Source: Candidatus Thiodiazotropha sp. (ex Codakia rugifera) (lineage in GTDB: Bacteria > Pseudomonadota > Gammaproteobacteria > Chromatiales > Chromatiaceae). Taken from it: a stretch of 40,341 nucleotides of DNA. The position numbers and the translations under genes are program-made. The stretch is taken from NCBI GenBank assembly GCA_025656675.1, contig JAHXHN010000014.1:1-40341 (forward strand), read 5' to 3'. The notes beneath the pieces are model-generated. The model worked only from the letters and a program-made list of their open reading frames with translations. It was not told the DNA's origin and made no database searches. Of this stretch, positions 8,094 through 16,572 are shown piece by piece (the stretch's first letter is position 1; every line of letters starts with the position of its first letter).

Positions 8094-8654
8094 ATGGCAC
8101 TAAAAACATCCAAACCCATGTTGTTTGTTGTTGTGTTGATCATGTCATTTAACACAAGGGGTGATGAACGACTTCTTTCAAGCAGTGAAATTGAGGTTGA
8201 GGACGGTGATACCCTGTTAATACAGTTCAAGAATGAAGTAAAACGGATTCAATTGGCCGGTATTGATGCCCCTGAGAATAGCGAAAACCCGAAATTCAAA
8301 GTGGATAAACAAAGAACAGGTTTGGATTACAACTCACTGATGTCACTTGGAATCATCTCGGCTGAATATTTACGTAAGCAGATTGCCGGTGGGGAACACT
8401 TTAAACTTCACTTCCAGCTGGATAGCCTTGATAGGTATGGTCGGATAGTTGGTGAACTGTATACCGAAGAGGGTCGTTCGCTTAATAGACAAATGGTCAA
8501 GGACGGTTACGCCATACCCGTGAAGTCCCAATCATCTGGTACCCTTATGGAATATGTCGAGTTACAACGACTGTCTCAAAAAGAGAGAGCGGGCCTCTGG
8601 GGATTACTGCCTAAGCCAACAAGTCTCTGGGCTGATTTATTGGAGACGCGATAA
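8094..8654 (+). CDS. Secreted thermonuclease-like (SNase) protein
   Basis: A 186-residue protein with a short signal peptide (about residues 1-23) and a staphylococcal-nuclease fold domain: VEDGDTL, RIQLAGIDAPE (R51, E61 matching the conserved Arg and Glu of the active site) and the DRYGRIVGE loop that supplies the second catalytic Arg. The family hydrolyses DNA and RNA with calcium; it would act in the periplasm or outside the cell. It starts 30 bp after nirN, so it may be read from the nir operon, but it has no known role in denitrification. Confidence 0.85.
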   Translation: MALKTSKPMLFVVVLIMSFNTRGDERLLSSSEIEVEDGDTLLIQFKNEVKRIQLAGIDAPENSENPKFKVDKQRTGLDYNSLMSLGIISAEYLRKQIAGGEHFKLHFQLDSLDRYGRIVGELYTEEGRSLNRQMVKDGYAIPVKSQSSGTLMEYVELQRLSQKERAGLWGLLPKPTSLWADLLETR

Positions 8655-8895
8655 TCCGCTGATCGTAAGCTATATTGATGTGCTGTTTTTTAGTGCCTGA
8701 TGATTTGCAAGCAAACCATTAGCGCATTGTCCATCCAAGTCTTGTTCACCCTATTATAAGTTCTGCTACGAGTTGATGCTATTCCCTGAAATCAGCTGAA
8801 TCACTAGCACCCAGGTTTAATAATTACTATGTCCTGTATCACTATGTGTTTTGACCATGAGCTATTGATTTATTCTATCGGGTGTTGTTAAAAAA

Positions 8896-10164
8896 ATGAA
8901 AAAAACAAATAACAATCTGTACTTACTGGGTATTTTTATTAGCCTGTCTGGAGAGGTGGCATGGGGTAGTGTTTTAGAGGATGTTAAGTTGTCAAGTCGT
9001 TTTCAGGTCGGCGCGATTAGCAACGACAATGGGTCGGAAAATGTCTTTCCTTCAGGCTTTTTGAATTTTGATGAAGGTATCAATGTTAACCGTGCTGAAT
9101 TGATTGTAGAAAAGGATTTCAAAACGAACATTAAACCCCGTATTGGTCCCTTTCCTGGAGCAAAGCCGGAACAGGCAGACTGGGGCTTTGAGATCGATCT
9201 GCGATACGGTAAGGATGCAGCCATAACATATGGTTTAGATGACGAACTTGATATCAATGATGCTAATGAACGGCTCTACCTGCTCCCCCAATGGTTTTTT
9301 AGTGGTTATCTTCCGGTAGCAGATGGCTTTTCATGGATGGTGGGCAGTTGGTTTACCCCTGTCGGATATGAGATTGGTGCCCCTGTTGATCCACCGACTG
9401 CTTTCTATACGCACTCCTATGCGTTTGCTTACCAGCCCGTTAAACATGTCGGCTTGTTGAGTTCAATCAAACTACCGGTTGATAATTCCCTTGGCATAGT
9501 GTCCGTTGACCTGGGTATAGTGCAGGGATGGAATAATCTTCAGGATAATAATCATGACAAGACAATTATTTTTAATCTGCGCTGGAGAAGCGAGGATTTC
9601 AGGACCTGGCTTGATTTGGAAAATATCATAGGATATGAGCAGTCAGAAGATGGTGTGAGCGATCAGACGCGGCCTTTCAATGCCGTCAGTCTCGATGATG
9701 ATAAGCTGATGCGCCGTACGCATACTATGACATTGACTCATCGATACAATCAATCTCAACGTATGGTGATGAATCTACTGTATGGATTTCAGGAGGGGGG
9801 AGACCTGGTGGCCGATGCGAATAATCCTCCTGGATTTCTGATTACGGAGGATAGTCGCTGGTATGGTGCCAATATGAATTATTATGTCCAATTGGATGAT
9901 AACAAACAGCTTGGTTTGAGAGCGGAGTGGTTTAGAGATGAAAAGGGTGCTCATGCGTTATTGCCAGAGGGCATTTACAAGGCTGTGACGGTAAATCTAT
10001 CCTGGTGGCCGCTAAAGCATCTCAGAGTTCGACCGGAATTGCGTTATGATCAATACAGCGGTCCGGGTAAACCTTATGGTGGTCGACTGCCAACAGTTTT
10101 TTTTGGAGAGGAACAAGAACAGTGGGTGGCCTCACTCGATGCCACCTGGTTCTATAGCTTATGA
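8896..10164 (+). CDS. BBP2-family outer-membrane beta-barrel protein
   Basis: A 422-residue protein with a signal peptide (residues 1 to about 24), then alternating amphipathic strands and aromatic girdle residues typical of a beta-barrel, ending in an aromatic-rich last strand (TWFYSL). The segment FPGAKPEQADWGFEIDLRYG and later WWPLKHLRVRPELRYDQYSG resemble the putative beta-barrel porin-2 (OmpL-like) family. The start follows an A-rich tract with no strong Shine-Dalgarno. It shares a 4-bp ATGA overlap with the prenyltransferase gene downstream. The substrate is unknown. Confidence 0.8.
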   Translation: MKKTNNNLYLLGIFISLSGEVAWGSVLEDVKLSSRFQVGAISNDNGSENVFPSGFLNFDEGINVNRAELIVEKDFKTNIKPRIGPFPGAKPEQADWGFEIDLRYGKDAAITYGLDDELDINDANERLYLLPQWFFSGYLPVADGFSWMVGSWFTPVGYEIGAPVDPPTAFYTHSYAFAYQPVKHVGLLSSIKLPVDNSLGIVSVDLGIVQGWNNLQDNNHDKTIIFNLRWRSEDFRTWLDLENIIGYEQSEDGVSDQTRPFNAVSLDDDKLMRRTHTMTLTHRYNQSQRMVMNLLYGFQEGGDLVADANNPPGFLITEDSRWYGANMNYYVQLDDNKQLGLRAEWFRDEKGAHALLPEGIYKAVTVNLSWWPLKHLRVRPELRYDQYSGPGKPYGGRLPTVFFGEEQEQWVASLDATWFYSL

Positions 10165-11009
10165 GTGGTAAATACACTTTTCTGGGTGCGATGCGCCCCT
10201 TTTCCCTGGTTGTGGCGATCGCTACATGCGGTCTGGGCATTAGCTTGGCACTGATCGATCATGGTGAAGATGGGTGGCTGGCCTGGTTAGTGCTGATAGC
10301 GGGTTTACTGTTGCAGGTCGCTGTCAATTTAATCAATGACTACCCGGATCTGGAGAATGCCACACTGGATCTTGCAACACAGCGATCAATTAGACGTAAC
10401 GCAAAAATCGGTTGGGCAGTGATGCTGCTGGCAATTGCGATAGGGCTTTATATGGTTTCAATCAGGGGTTATCCGCTGTTGTTACTCGGGCTGGTAGGTG
10501 TGGCGGGTGCCTGGGGTTATACCGGCGGTAAAGTCAATTACAAGCAGCGAGGCTTGGGTATCATTCTGGTGTTTCTGTTAATGGGGGTTCTACTGATTGG
10601 TGGTTCCTATTATGTACTCACTGGTCGGTATACGATGGAGGTTTTCTGGTTGTCGCTGCCTTTCAGTTTGCTTTCGTCCCTACTTTTGCTCAGCAATGAG
10701 TTACGTGACTATGAGTCTGATCGAGATGCCGGTATCCGGACGTTGATTGTCAGAATTGGTTACGATTCAGGTGTGAGGCTCTATTATCTGCTGGTCAGTT
10801 TGGTCTATCTTATTTGTGCATTATTATTCTGGTCAGGAATGCTTCCCGGTCTTCTAATGTTATTGGTTACTTCAGTGGCATTGATAGGTCCTATTAGCCA
10901 ACTTAAGTCATCTCCCGCACAACGCATCAAGTTGACCACATTGACCGGTCGTTTCTACCTGCTGTTTGGAGCGGCCTATCTGGCGACACTTTGGAGTGGG
11001 TTGCCATGA
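10161..11009 (+). CDS. UbiA/MenA-family prenyltransferase
   Basis: A 282-residue polytopic membrane protein with seven to nine predicted helices. It has two aspartate-rich motifs typical of UbiA-superfamily enzymes: NDYPD at residues 59-63 and NELRDYESDRDAG around residues 179-191, which bind the prenyl diphosphate through magnesium. It is closest in appearance to 1,4-dihydroxy-2-naphthoate prenyltransferases (MenA-like), but no other menaquinone genes are nearby, so the acceptor is unknown. It overlaps the porin gene by 4 bp and the transporter gene by 4 bp, which points to translational coupling. Confidence 0.82.
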   Translation: MSGKYTFLGAMRPFSLVVAIATCGLGISLALIDHGEDGWLAWLVLIAGLLLQVAVNLINDYPDLENATLDLATQRSIRRNAKIGWAVMLLAIAIGLYMVSIRGYPLLLLGLVGVAGAWGYTGGKVNYKQRGLGIILVFLLMGVLLIGGSYYVLTGRYTMEVFWLSLPFSLLSSLLLLSNELRDYESDRDAGIRTLIVRIGYDSGVRLYYLLVSLVYLICALLFWSGMLPGLLMLLVTSVALIGPISQLKSSPAQRIKLTTLTGRFYLLFGAAYLATLWSGLP

Positions 11010-11875
11010 TTCAGGATAGTGTCTTGGGTCTGGCTCTGCCCGTCACGCTCTTTTGTATTATGTTCGGAATGGGAACCGGGCTCGTTACAGGAGATTTCAA
11101 ACGGGTTTTGAATGCACCGATGACTGTCATTATCGGTATCATCTGTCAGATGATACTACTCCCGGTTATCACATTGATTCTGCTTATTCTGTTACAACTT
11201 CCGGCTGAGATATTTATTGGGTTTATGATACTGGCGTTCAGTCCAGGTGGCACAACATCCAATATGTTTTCTTACCTGGCTGACGGTAATGTTGCGCTCT
11301 CCATCACCCTGACGGGTATAGTCAGTTTAGTAACCCCATTGACTATTCCCCTGCTGGGAGGGGTGCTTTTAGAATGGAAACTGGGAGCGGGCAGTGAAGT
11401 TGTATTACCGTATATACCCACCTTTTTGAAATTAGTTGTGGTGACTCTGATACCTGTCCTGCTTGGTATGTTACTACGGCACTATCGAGCTGCCTTTTGT
11501 CAGAAATATGAAAGGCTATTGACACGTATACCACTTGTGATGTTGTTATTGGTGATTGCCGGTATTATCAGTCAAAATCTGGAATCGATGCCGCTTTTTC
11601 TGCAACTGACAGGCATACCAGCCCTGATACTTGCCACTGTAGCGCTGAGTGTAGGGTATGTTTTTGCGAGGAGTTCAAAACTCAGTGAAAAGGATGCCCG
11701 TACTATTGCAATAGAGACGAGTATTCAAAATGGTGGAACAGCCATTTTGGTGACAGGCACTATTCTCAATAACCCTACCATGACAATCGCACCTGTTATG
11801 TATGGCATTCTTATGCTGATACCTGTTTTTGGTTATGTCATGTGGCTGGGTCGCAGGGCTGTCGTATTAAACTGA
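11006..11875 (+). CDS. BASS-family transporter (bile acid:sodium symporter type)
   Basis: A 289-residue inner-membrane protein with about nine to ten hydrophobic helices. The SPGGTTSNMFSYLADGNVAL segment is the conserved crossover motif of the BASS family, which imports organic anions or other small acids with sodium. The ATG at 11006 overlaps the stop of the prenyltransferase (ATGA); an in-frame TTG at 10991 is less likely. With the porin and prenyltransferase it forms a three-gene cassette in which a small acid could be taken up or a product exported; the substrate is not evident. Confidence 0.85.
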   Translation: MIQDSVLGLALPVTLFCIMFGMGTGLVTGDFKRVLNAPMTVIIGIICQMILLPVITLILLILLQLPAEIFIGFMILAFSPGGTTSNMFSYLADGNVALSITLTGIVSLVTPLTIPLLGGVLLEWKLGAGSEVVLPYIPTFLKLVVVTLIPVLLGMLLRHYRAAFCQKYERLLTRIPLVMLLLVIAGIISQNLESMPLFLQLTGIPALILATVALSVGYVFARSSKLSEKDARTIAIETSIQNGGTAILVTGTILNNPTMTIAPVMYGILMLIPVFGYVMWLGRRAVVLN

Positions 11876-11980
11876 GTCATCCCGGCATGGACTTTGTTGT
11901 CTGACAATATATGTGTGAATACCACTAAAATATAGTGGCTAATTGATGTTGGTTTGCAGAATGGTTGAATCATCGGGCGT

Positions 11981-13201
11981 GTGAAAATCATGAATTTATT
12001 TTTTCCATGTGTGCTGGCTTTACTTAGCCTAGTGGTCTGCCAACAAACTTTTGCTCTTCCTCCACTGCAACTGTTTATCGATTTAACGCCTGTAAATGGA
12101 ACCCTGCGTCCTCCACCCGGAACCTATAACGGCCCCATTGTAATCAGTAAACCCATCATCCTTGATGGACAGAACGAGGTGACAATTGATGGTGCTGGAG
12201 AAGGTACTGTGTTAACGGTACGCGCCGATAATACAACAATTCAGGGATTGCGCTTGACTGCTTCCGGTGAGTCTTATGATGCTATGGATGCCGGTTTGAT
12301 GATTGAAGCGGATGGTGTGTTGGTGGAAGGGGTTACCCTTGACAATGTACTGTTTGGCATTCACATCAAGCAGGGTAATGAAAACATCATTCGCAATAAT
12401 GATATTTCATCCAAGCCTTTGTCGCCCAGTCTGCGTGGGGAAGGTTTGAGGATCTGGTATGGCCATGACAATCTTATCGAAAACAACACCATTCACCATG
12501 TGCGGGATCTACTGCTAAGCAATGCAACCTCGAATCGTATCATTGGCAATCGACTGTATGACAATCGCATCAGTATGGAGTTTATCTATTCTCACGAGAA
12601 TGAGATCAGTGATAACCATATCAGTCATAATGATACAGGCATTGTTGCAATCTACTCGAACAACTTGGTCATAGAAAAGAACCGAATTGAACATATCCGC
12701 AATACCGGTAGCTCAGCTTTGGCAATCAAGGAGAGCTCACAGGTCCATATTGTTGAGAATGAGATACTCCATAATGCTACCGGATTGAAGGCAAACTCCC
12801 CCATTTTCCCTGAAAATATTCTCTATTTGGAAAATAACAATTTCTCTTACAATAATATTGCTATGTATTTTTATGGGGAGAAGGGGGGGCATATCATTCA
12901 TGGCAACCACTTTATTAATAACCTGGCTACGATTGCAGTGAGTCATATAGCCAGTGCAAGAAACAATGATTGGCTGGGCAATCATTGGGATGATTACGAG
13001 GGCTTTGATCGTGATTTTGATAGTGTTGGCGATACACCTCACACCATCATTCTATATGCCGATCGTATCTGGATGGATCGGCCGGTTACCCAATTCTTCC
13101 GCGGTACACCGATAATGGGATTGATTGACTTCGTGGAACGGCTCGCCCCTTTTTCGGAACCCGGTGCAATATTGACCGATGCCAAACCACGTATGCGCTA
13201 A
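11981..13201 (+). CDS. nosD: NosD-like periplasmic right-handed beta-helix protein
   Basis: A 406-residue protein (403 if the ATG at 11990 is used instead of the GTG at 11981) with a signal peptide and many parallel beta-helix repeats rich in N-x-I-x-x-N (NNDISS, NNTIHH, DNHISH, EKNRIEH). The C-terminus carries GLIDFVERLAPFSEPG, which matches the conserved end of NosD. NosD helps mature the copper sites of nitrous oxide reductase in the periplasm. No nosZ, nosR, nosF or nosY is seen here, so this is a stand-alone copy, perhaps with a different client. It follows the BASS gene after 105 bp. Confidence 0.78.
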   Translation: MKIMNLFFPCVLALLSLVVCQQTFALPPLQLFIDLTPVNGTLRPPPGTYNGPIVISKPIILDGQNEVTIDGAGEGTVLTVRADNTTIQGLRLTASGESYDAMDAGLMIEADGVLVEGVTLDNVLFGIHIKQGNENIIRNNDISSKPLSPSLRGEGLRIWYGHDNLIENNTIHHVRDLLLSNATSNRIIGNRLYDNRISMEFIYSHENEISDNHISHNDTGIVAIYSNNLVIEKNRIEHIRNTGSSALAIKESSQVHIVENEILHNATGLKANSPIFPENILYLENNNFSYNNIAMYFYGEKGGHIIHGNHFINNLATIAVSHIASARNNDWLGNHWDDYEGFDRDFDSVGDTPHTIILYADRIWMDRPVTQFFRGTPIMGLIDFVERLAPFSEPGAILTDAKPRMR

Positions 13202-13278
13202 TCAATAGCTGTCTAGGCCATAGTTTTCTGATGCGATTGCTCTTGTCGAACTGATCACACTCAATGTGACATCCGGTT

Positions 13279-13554
13279 TCAAGATATCTTTATTCGTACA
13301 ACCTTCATAATATCCATATCGATACCCGCCACCTTCTCTGTATCTGAATAGTAAGTTAGATTGACCCGTTGTCCTTCAAGACTTTTATAGTGCTGCTTTC
13401 TTTTGTATTTGAATGGCACGTCAGTTCCATCAATCAATAGCGTATTGACTATCCATTCACCACTCTCCCGCTGAACATGGGAGAGCACTTTCTTCATTTC
13501 TGAATGAGTAAGATCCCGATGGGTATTCAACAAATCATCTACTGGTGATTTCAT
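13279..13554 (-). CDS. Small conserved protein of unknown function
   Basis: A 91-residue charged protein without signal peptide or membrane segment. The middle part (WIVNTLLIDGTDVPFKYKRK) and the C-terminus (VAGIDMDIMKVVRIKIS) alternate hydrophobic and charged residues as in a small beta-sheet domain, reminiscent of an OB or SH3-like fold. The ATG is preceded on its strand by GAGATTAAA, a plausible ribosome-binding site. It is convergent with the NosD-like gene and divergent from the PEP-CTERM gene. No function can be assigned. Confidence 0.65.
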   Translation of the reverse strand: MKSPVDDLLNTHRDLTHSEMKKVLSHVQRESGEWIVNTLLIDGTDVPFKYKRKQHYKSLEGQRVNLTYYSDTEKVAGIDMDIMKVVRIKIS

Positions 13555-13994
13555 TTTAATCTCGGCCTAAATGCAGGAAGTAACTATAGAGCAAATCAAC
13601 ATCATGATGAACAGTGATGTCTCTCAAGATATCAGGAGTGGATTTGTGTCGAAATTTTTTACACATGTGGTGTTTACCGTACCCTTTGAAATTGTAAACA
13701 ATTGTTAATTATGAATAATAAATAAATGGCTTATAAAATGCATGGTTTTTATCCGGCAAATAATACTATGCCGTGAACCAGGATGTCGGTAGCTGTGTTT
13801 GAGGAAAGAAGCTGACTCTGGACTGACCTTATATTCAGATGCAGGAGACTGGATAGCTTAGTGATATTTTGTTGTTGCCGAGGTTGAAGCATACAGGATA
13901 TCAAGTGAGTCAGTCCTGAGTGGAAGTGTGTCCTAGGGGATGTTTACATCGGCAGCACACTTGGATGTTGGGTCTTTATATGGGGAGAAGTGAT
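13555..13994 (+). other. Long regulatory intergenic region upstream of the PEP-CTERM gene
   Basis: No credible gene. The AT-rich first part (about 13680-13760) contains a -24/-12 type promoter candidate at 13727-13742. About 250 bp then separate it from the start codon at 13995, giving a long untranslated leader if that promoter is used. A good GGGGAGAAG ribosome-binding site lies at 13982-13990. Confidence 0.55.
13727..13742 (+). promoter_or_regulatory. Candidate sigma-54 (-24/-12) promoter
   Basis: TGGCTTATAAAATGCA has the invariant GG (13728-13729) and GC (13740-13741) separated by exactly 10 bp, as in the consensus TGGCAC-N5-TTGCW. PEP-CTERM protein genes are often linked to RpoN-dependent regulation (the PrsK/PrsR system), which makes this placement meaningful. 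One such match in AT-rich sequence can occur by chance. Confidence 0.5.
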
Positions 13995-15683
13995 ATGGAA
14001 CGCAGTTTCATGGGGAATACACTCGCGGTTGTGATGGCAGCCAGCATATTCCCACTTGCGAGTAATGCCGCCACCTATAGTGCCTTGCTTGATTTTCAAG
14101 CCGATGACCAGAGCATGTGGCAGGCAGGCGATGCCTGGCAGCTCAACTGGCGTCAGGACATCCCGTTGTATGAATGGGACTATAGCTTTGAATCACCCAG
14201 ATCAGTGGGATTACCGCAGCTTATCCCTTTTGCGCCTCCGCTCCCTCAGTTCTCAGTGCATGGGCACACCGACGGTAATATTGGCTTGTCACCCTATCTG
14301 AACATCGACTCCGGCTCAGTCGATGCCAGTTACAATCTCAACGTTACCATTGAGACCCCCGATGATTTTACTGTCAGCCCGGGCGAGGCCTTTACCATCT
14401 CTACCGGATACAGTTCCCAGGGTACCGGCAGCTTTACGACCAACTTTCCAGAAATACGGGCCGGTGTCGATATCCTGTTTGGTACCCATGCCAGTGCAGG
14501 CGTTAATATTTATGACGGCTACCGGTGCGGATTTGCCAATGCAGGCTCCTGCTGGGATGCGACACCGAGTCAAACATGGGAGTTCGTCGGATTGACAGTC
14601 GATCCGGATGAGGGGATTGCAGCCAATGCGTTGGGTATTCCAATCGGTCCCTTTGACGCAGGCCTGATCTATGACGATGAAGGGCGTATCCCCGGGCTAC
14701 AGTTTCACAACGACACTATCTCCATCCTCGGTCTGGCGGAAGTCGACCTGCTTGAGGAGTGGTCCCTAGGTGGATATGCCGATATTTCATTGAATGTACC
14801 CGATATCAATACAACCGGTAGCGAGGCAACCGGTTTTACTGCTGAGGGTGAGGATGATCTGTTTCGCTTCTCCGTGGATGCCGACAAGATCGCATTGGAT
14901 ATCGTGGACAAAGTCGTCCAAGCGGCCATTGCGGCCGGTACGGCAGGTGCAGGATCAGGTGCTTTAGCGATAGATTTCCCCGACCTTGAGGGTTCCAGTA
15001 ATCTTGAACCCATCATCGGAGAGACCTTAGCTTCACTGATACCCATCGAGCTCAGCTATAATATCCTGGATATCGAACCCTTCCTCGATATCGATGTACG
15101 TCAGGAGTTCCTATTTACACCGAACGATCTGATGGTCAGTTTTGACCTTGGAAATGGTACGATCACAGATCCTATCTCAGTGGGGGAGGAGATCAGTCTG
15201 ATCATGCCGGATGGCGGATTTGAGATGACACCGATCTATTCGCTACCCGATACACTGTTCAGTAACCTTACTGAACTGATGATCGATCTTGGCCTTGATG
15301 TCACGTTGCTTGATTTTGGCCTTGATTTCACTGGGATTCTTGGACTGATACCGAGTATCGATCCTGATCCACTGTTTCATGAAGATCTGACCCTCAATGA
15401 GATTCTTACGGTGATGAATATTCCCACTGGATGGATGAATCCGGATATTTTTAATCAGCAGTTCGCCTTTAATTTTGACCCCATTACACTCGCCGCTATC
15501 GACATTTCACCTTATAGCGGTAGTGGCATCGGTAGCGGTGGTGAGGGTGGTAGCAACGGAGGTGTCTCGGTACCTGAGCCATCGACAACCCTGCTGTTGA
15601 GTACTGGACTACTTGCTATGCTGGCGGTGGGTTCAAGAAGGAAAAAAAAGCGTCTTCACGGGATTCAACACCAAGAAGTGTGA
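13995..15683 (+). CDS. PEP-CTERM sorting-signal secreted protein
   Basis: A 562-residue exported protein with an N-terminal signal peptide (about residues 1-22, ending SNAAT). At the C-terminus a Gly/Ser-rich linker leads into VPEPSTTLLLSTGLLAML and the basic cluster SRRKKKR. This is the PEP-CTERM tripartite signal read by exosortase, which releases or anchors the protein at the cell surface. The body is acidic and beta-rich, with many Asp and Gly residues and a recurrent pattern of short strands; no enzymatic motif is seen. Ten residues follow the basic cluster, a longer tail than usual. GGGGAGAAG before 13995 sets the start; upstream in-frame codons lack a site. Confidence 0.87.
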   Translation: MERSFMGNTLAVVMAASIFPLASNAATYSALLDFQADDQSMWQAGDAWQLNWRQDIPLYEWDYSFESPRSVGLPQLIPFAPPLPQFSVHGHTDGNIGLSPYLNIDSGSVDASYNLNVTIETPDDFTVSPGEAFTISTGYSSQGTGSFTTNFPEIRAGVDILFGTHASAGVNIYDGYRCGFANAGSCWDATPSQTWEFVGLTVDPDEGIAANALGIPIGPFDAGLIYDDEGRIPGLQFHNDTISILGLAEVDLLEEWSLGGYADISLNVPDINTTGSEATGFTAEGEDDLFRFSVDADKIALDIVDKVVQAAIAAGTAGAGSGALAIDFPDLEGSSNLEPIIGETLASLIPIELSYNILDIEPFLDIDVRQEFLFTPNDLMVSFDLGNGTITDPISVGEEISLIMPDGGFEMTPIYSLPDTLFSNLTELMIDLGLDVTLLDFGLDFTGILGLIPSIDPDPLFHEDLTLNEILTVMNIPTGWMNPDIFNQQFAFNFDPITLAAIDISPYSGSGIGSGGEGGSNGGVSVPEPSTTLLLSTGLLAMLAVGSRRKKKRLHGIQHQEV

Positions 15684-15913
15684 ACTATTATCCTGGCAAC
15701 TGAATCGGCCTGCCTTAAATTCTTTGGTATGTTAGGGGCATTCAGGAATGTCCTTGCACTCCGATGTGGTACCTGCCAAGGAAGCACCATTGGCTGCGAG
15801 CAGCGTTTTGATCAATCATGTTCTCGATGCTCCAAACACGACGTGCTAAGGTGCCGAGTCAATAATAGGGGAGTTAAGATACCCCATTTGCCATACATGA
15901 GGCTGGTCAAATA

Positions 15914-16420
15914 ATGGCGAATAACCTGATTAAGCATCTGTTACGTGGGTGTGCATCGTTAATGCTCTTGGGCGGTGTTTGCTCTAATGCACTCTCAGTG
16001 CCAATAGGGACTACATCTCATGCAATTGAGCATCAGAGCTTAAGTGACAGAATCGATCAATACCAGATAGATGGCTTGAATCGTGCGCTGGCTATGGATT
16101 CTCAACTCTCTATCAAAGTTATGGCTATTATTAACAAAAACAAGCAGCAGCGAGCCATGCTTGAAGATACCTATAAAAAACAGATGGCAGAACTCAAGAA
16201 AGCTATCAATACTGCAACCAGTCTGGAGATTGCCACAATAATTACAGGCCTTGAACAGACCATCAATGAGATGCAGGCACTGTATATGCAAAAGTGGAAA
16301 GCGCTCAAGGTACTGCTGACTGACAAACAGCAAGCCCGCTACCTGCTATACCAGGATGCATTGCAAAGAGAACTGCAACGCAGGGCAATCGAAGGTTTGG
16401 AGCGTAGCACTGCTGAGTGA
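15914..16420 (+). CDS. Periplasmic helical protein, Spy/CpxP-like
   Basis: A 168-residue protein with a signal peptide (about residues 1-29) followed by a long, highly charged helical region with coiled-coil character (about residues 55-130) and an LTDKQQARYLLYQ segment near the end. An LTxxQ-type motif after helices is seen in Spy/CpxP periplasmic chaperone-like proteins. Overall similarity cannot be judged without a search, so the family is tentative. It lies 230 bp downstream of the PEP-CTERM gene and 150 bp upstream of the DUF3754 gene, all in the same direction. Confidence 0.6.
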   Translation: MANNLIKHLLRGCASLMLLGGVCSNALSVPIGTTSHAIEHQSLSDRIDQYQIDGLNRALAMDSQLSIKVMAIINKNKQQRAMLEDTYKKQMAELKKAINTATSLEIATIITGLEQTINEMQALYMQKWKALKVLLTDKQQARYLLYQDALQRELQRRAIEGLERSTAE

Positions 16421-16572
16421 AAATGGCTTTCATACTTCAGCAGAAAGTATGTGGTTATTTGAATTAGTGTTAACAGGCCCTAGCTGTGTGAGCCTTCCTC
16501 AAACTGCCTGTTACCGGGGAATTCCATCAGTGGTAACATGAGGGCTGATCTATTCCTGATACCTGTTTCCAG

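Noticed and set aside
11922-11938. Hairpin CCACTA / TAGTGG after the BASS gene
   Set aside because: Only 6 bp and no T-run, so not a convincing terminator; could be a chance palindrome or weak operator before the NosD-like gene.
15729-15914. 61-codon frame between the PEP-CTERM gene and the helical periplasmic protein
   Set aside because: Cys/Arg-rich chance composition, no ribosome-binding site and no recognisable motif; it fills the gap by accident.
16431-16452. Hairpin CATACTT / AAGTATG
   Set aside because: Short AT-rich stem without a T-run on either side; no function can be supported.
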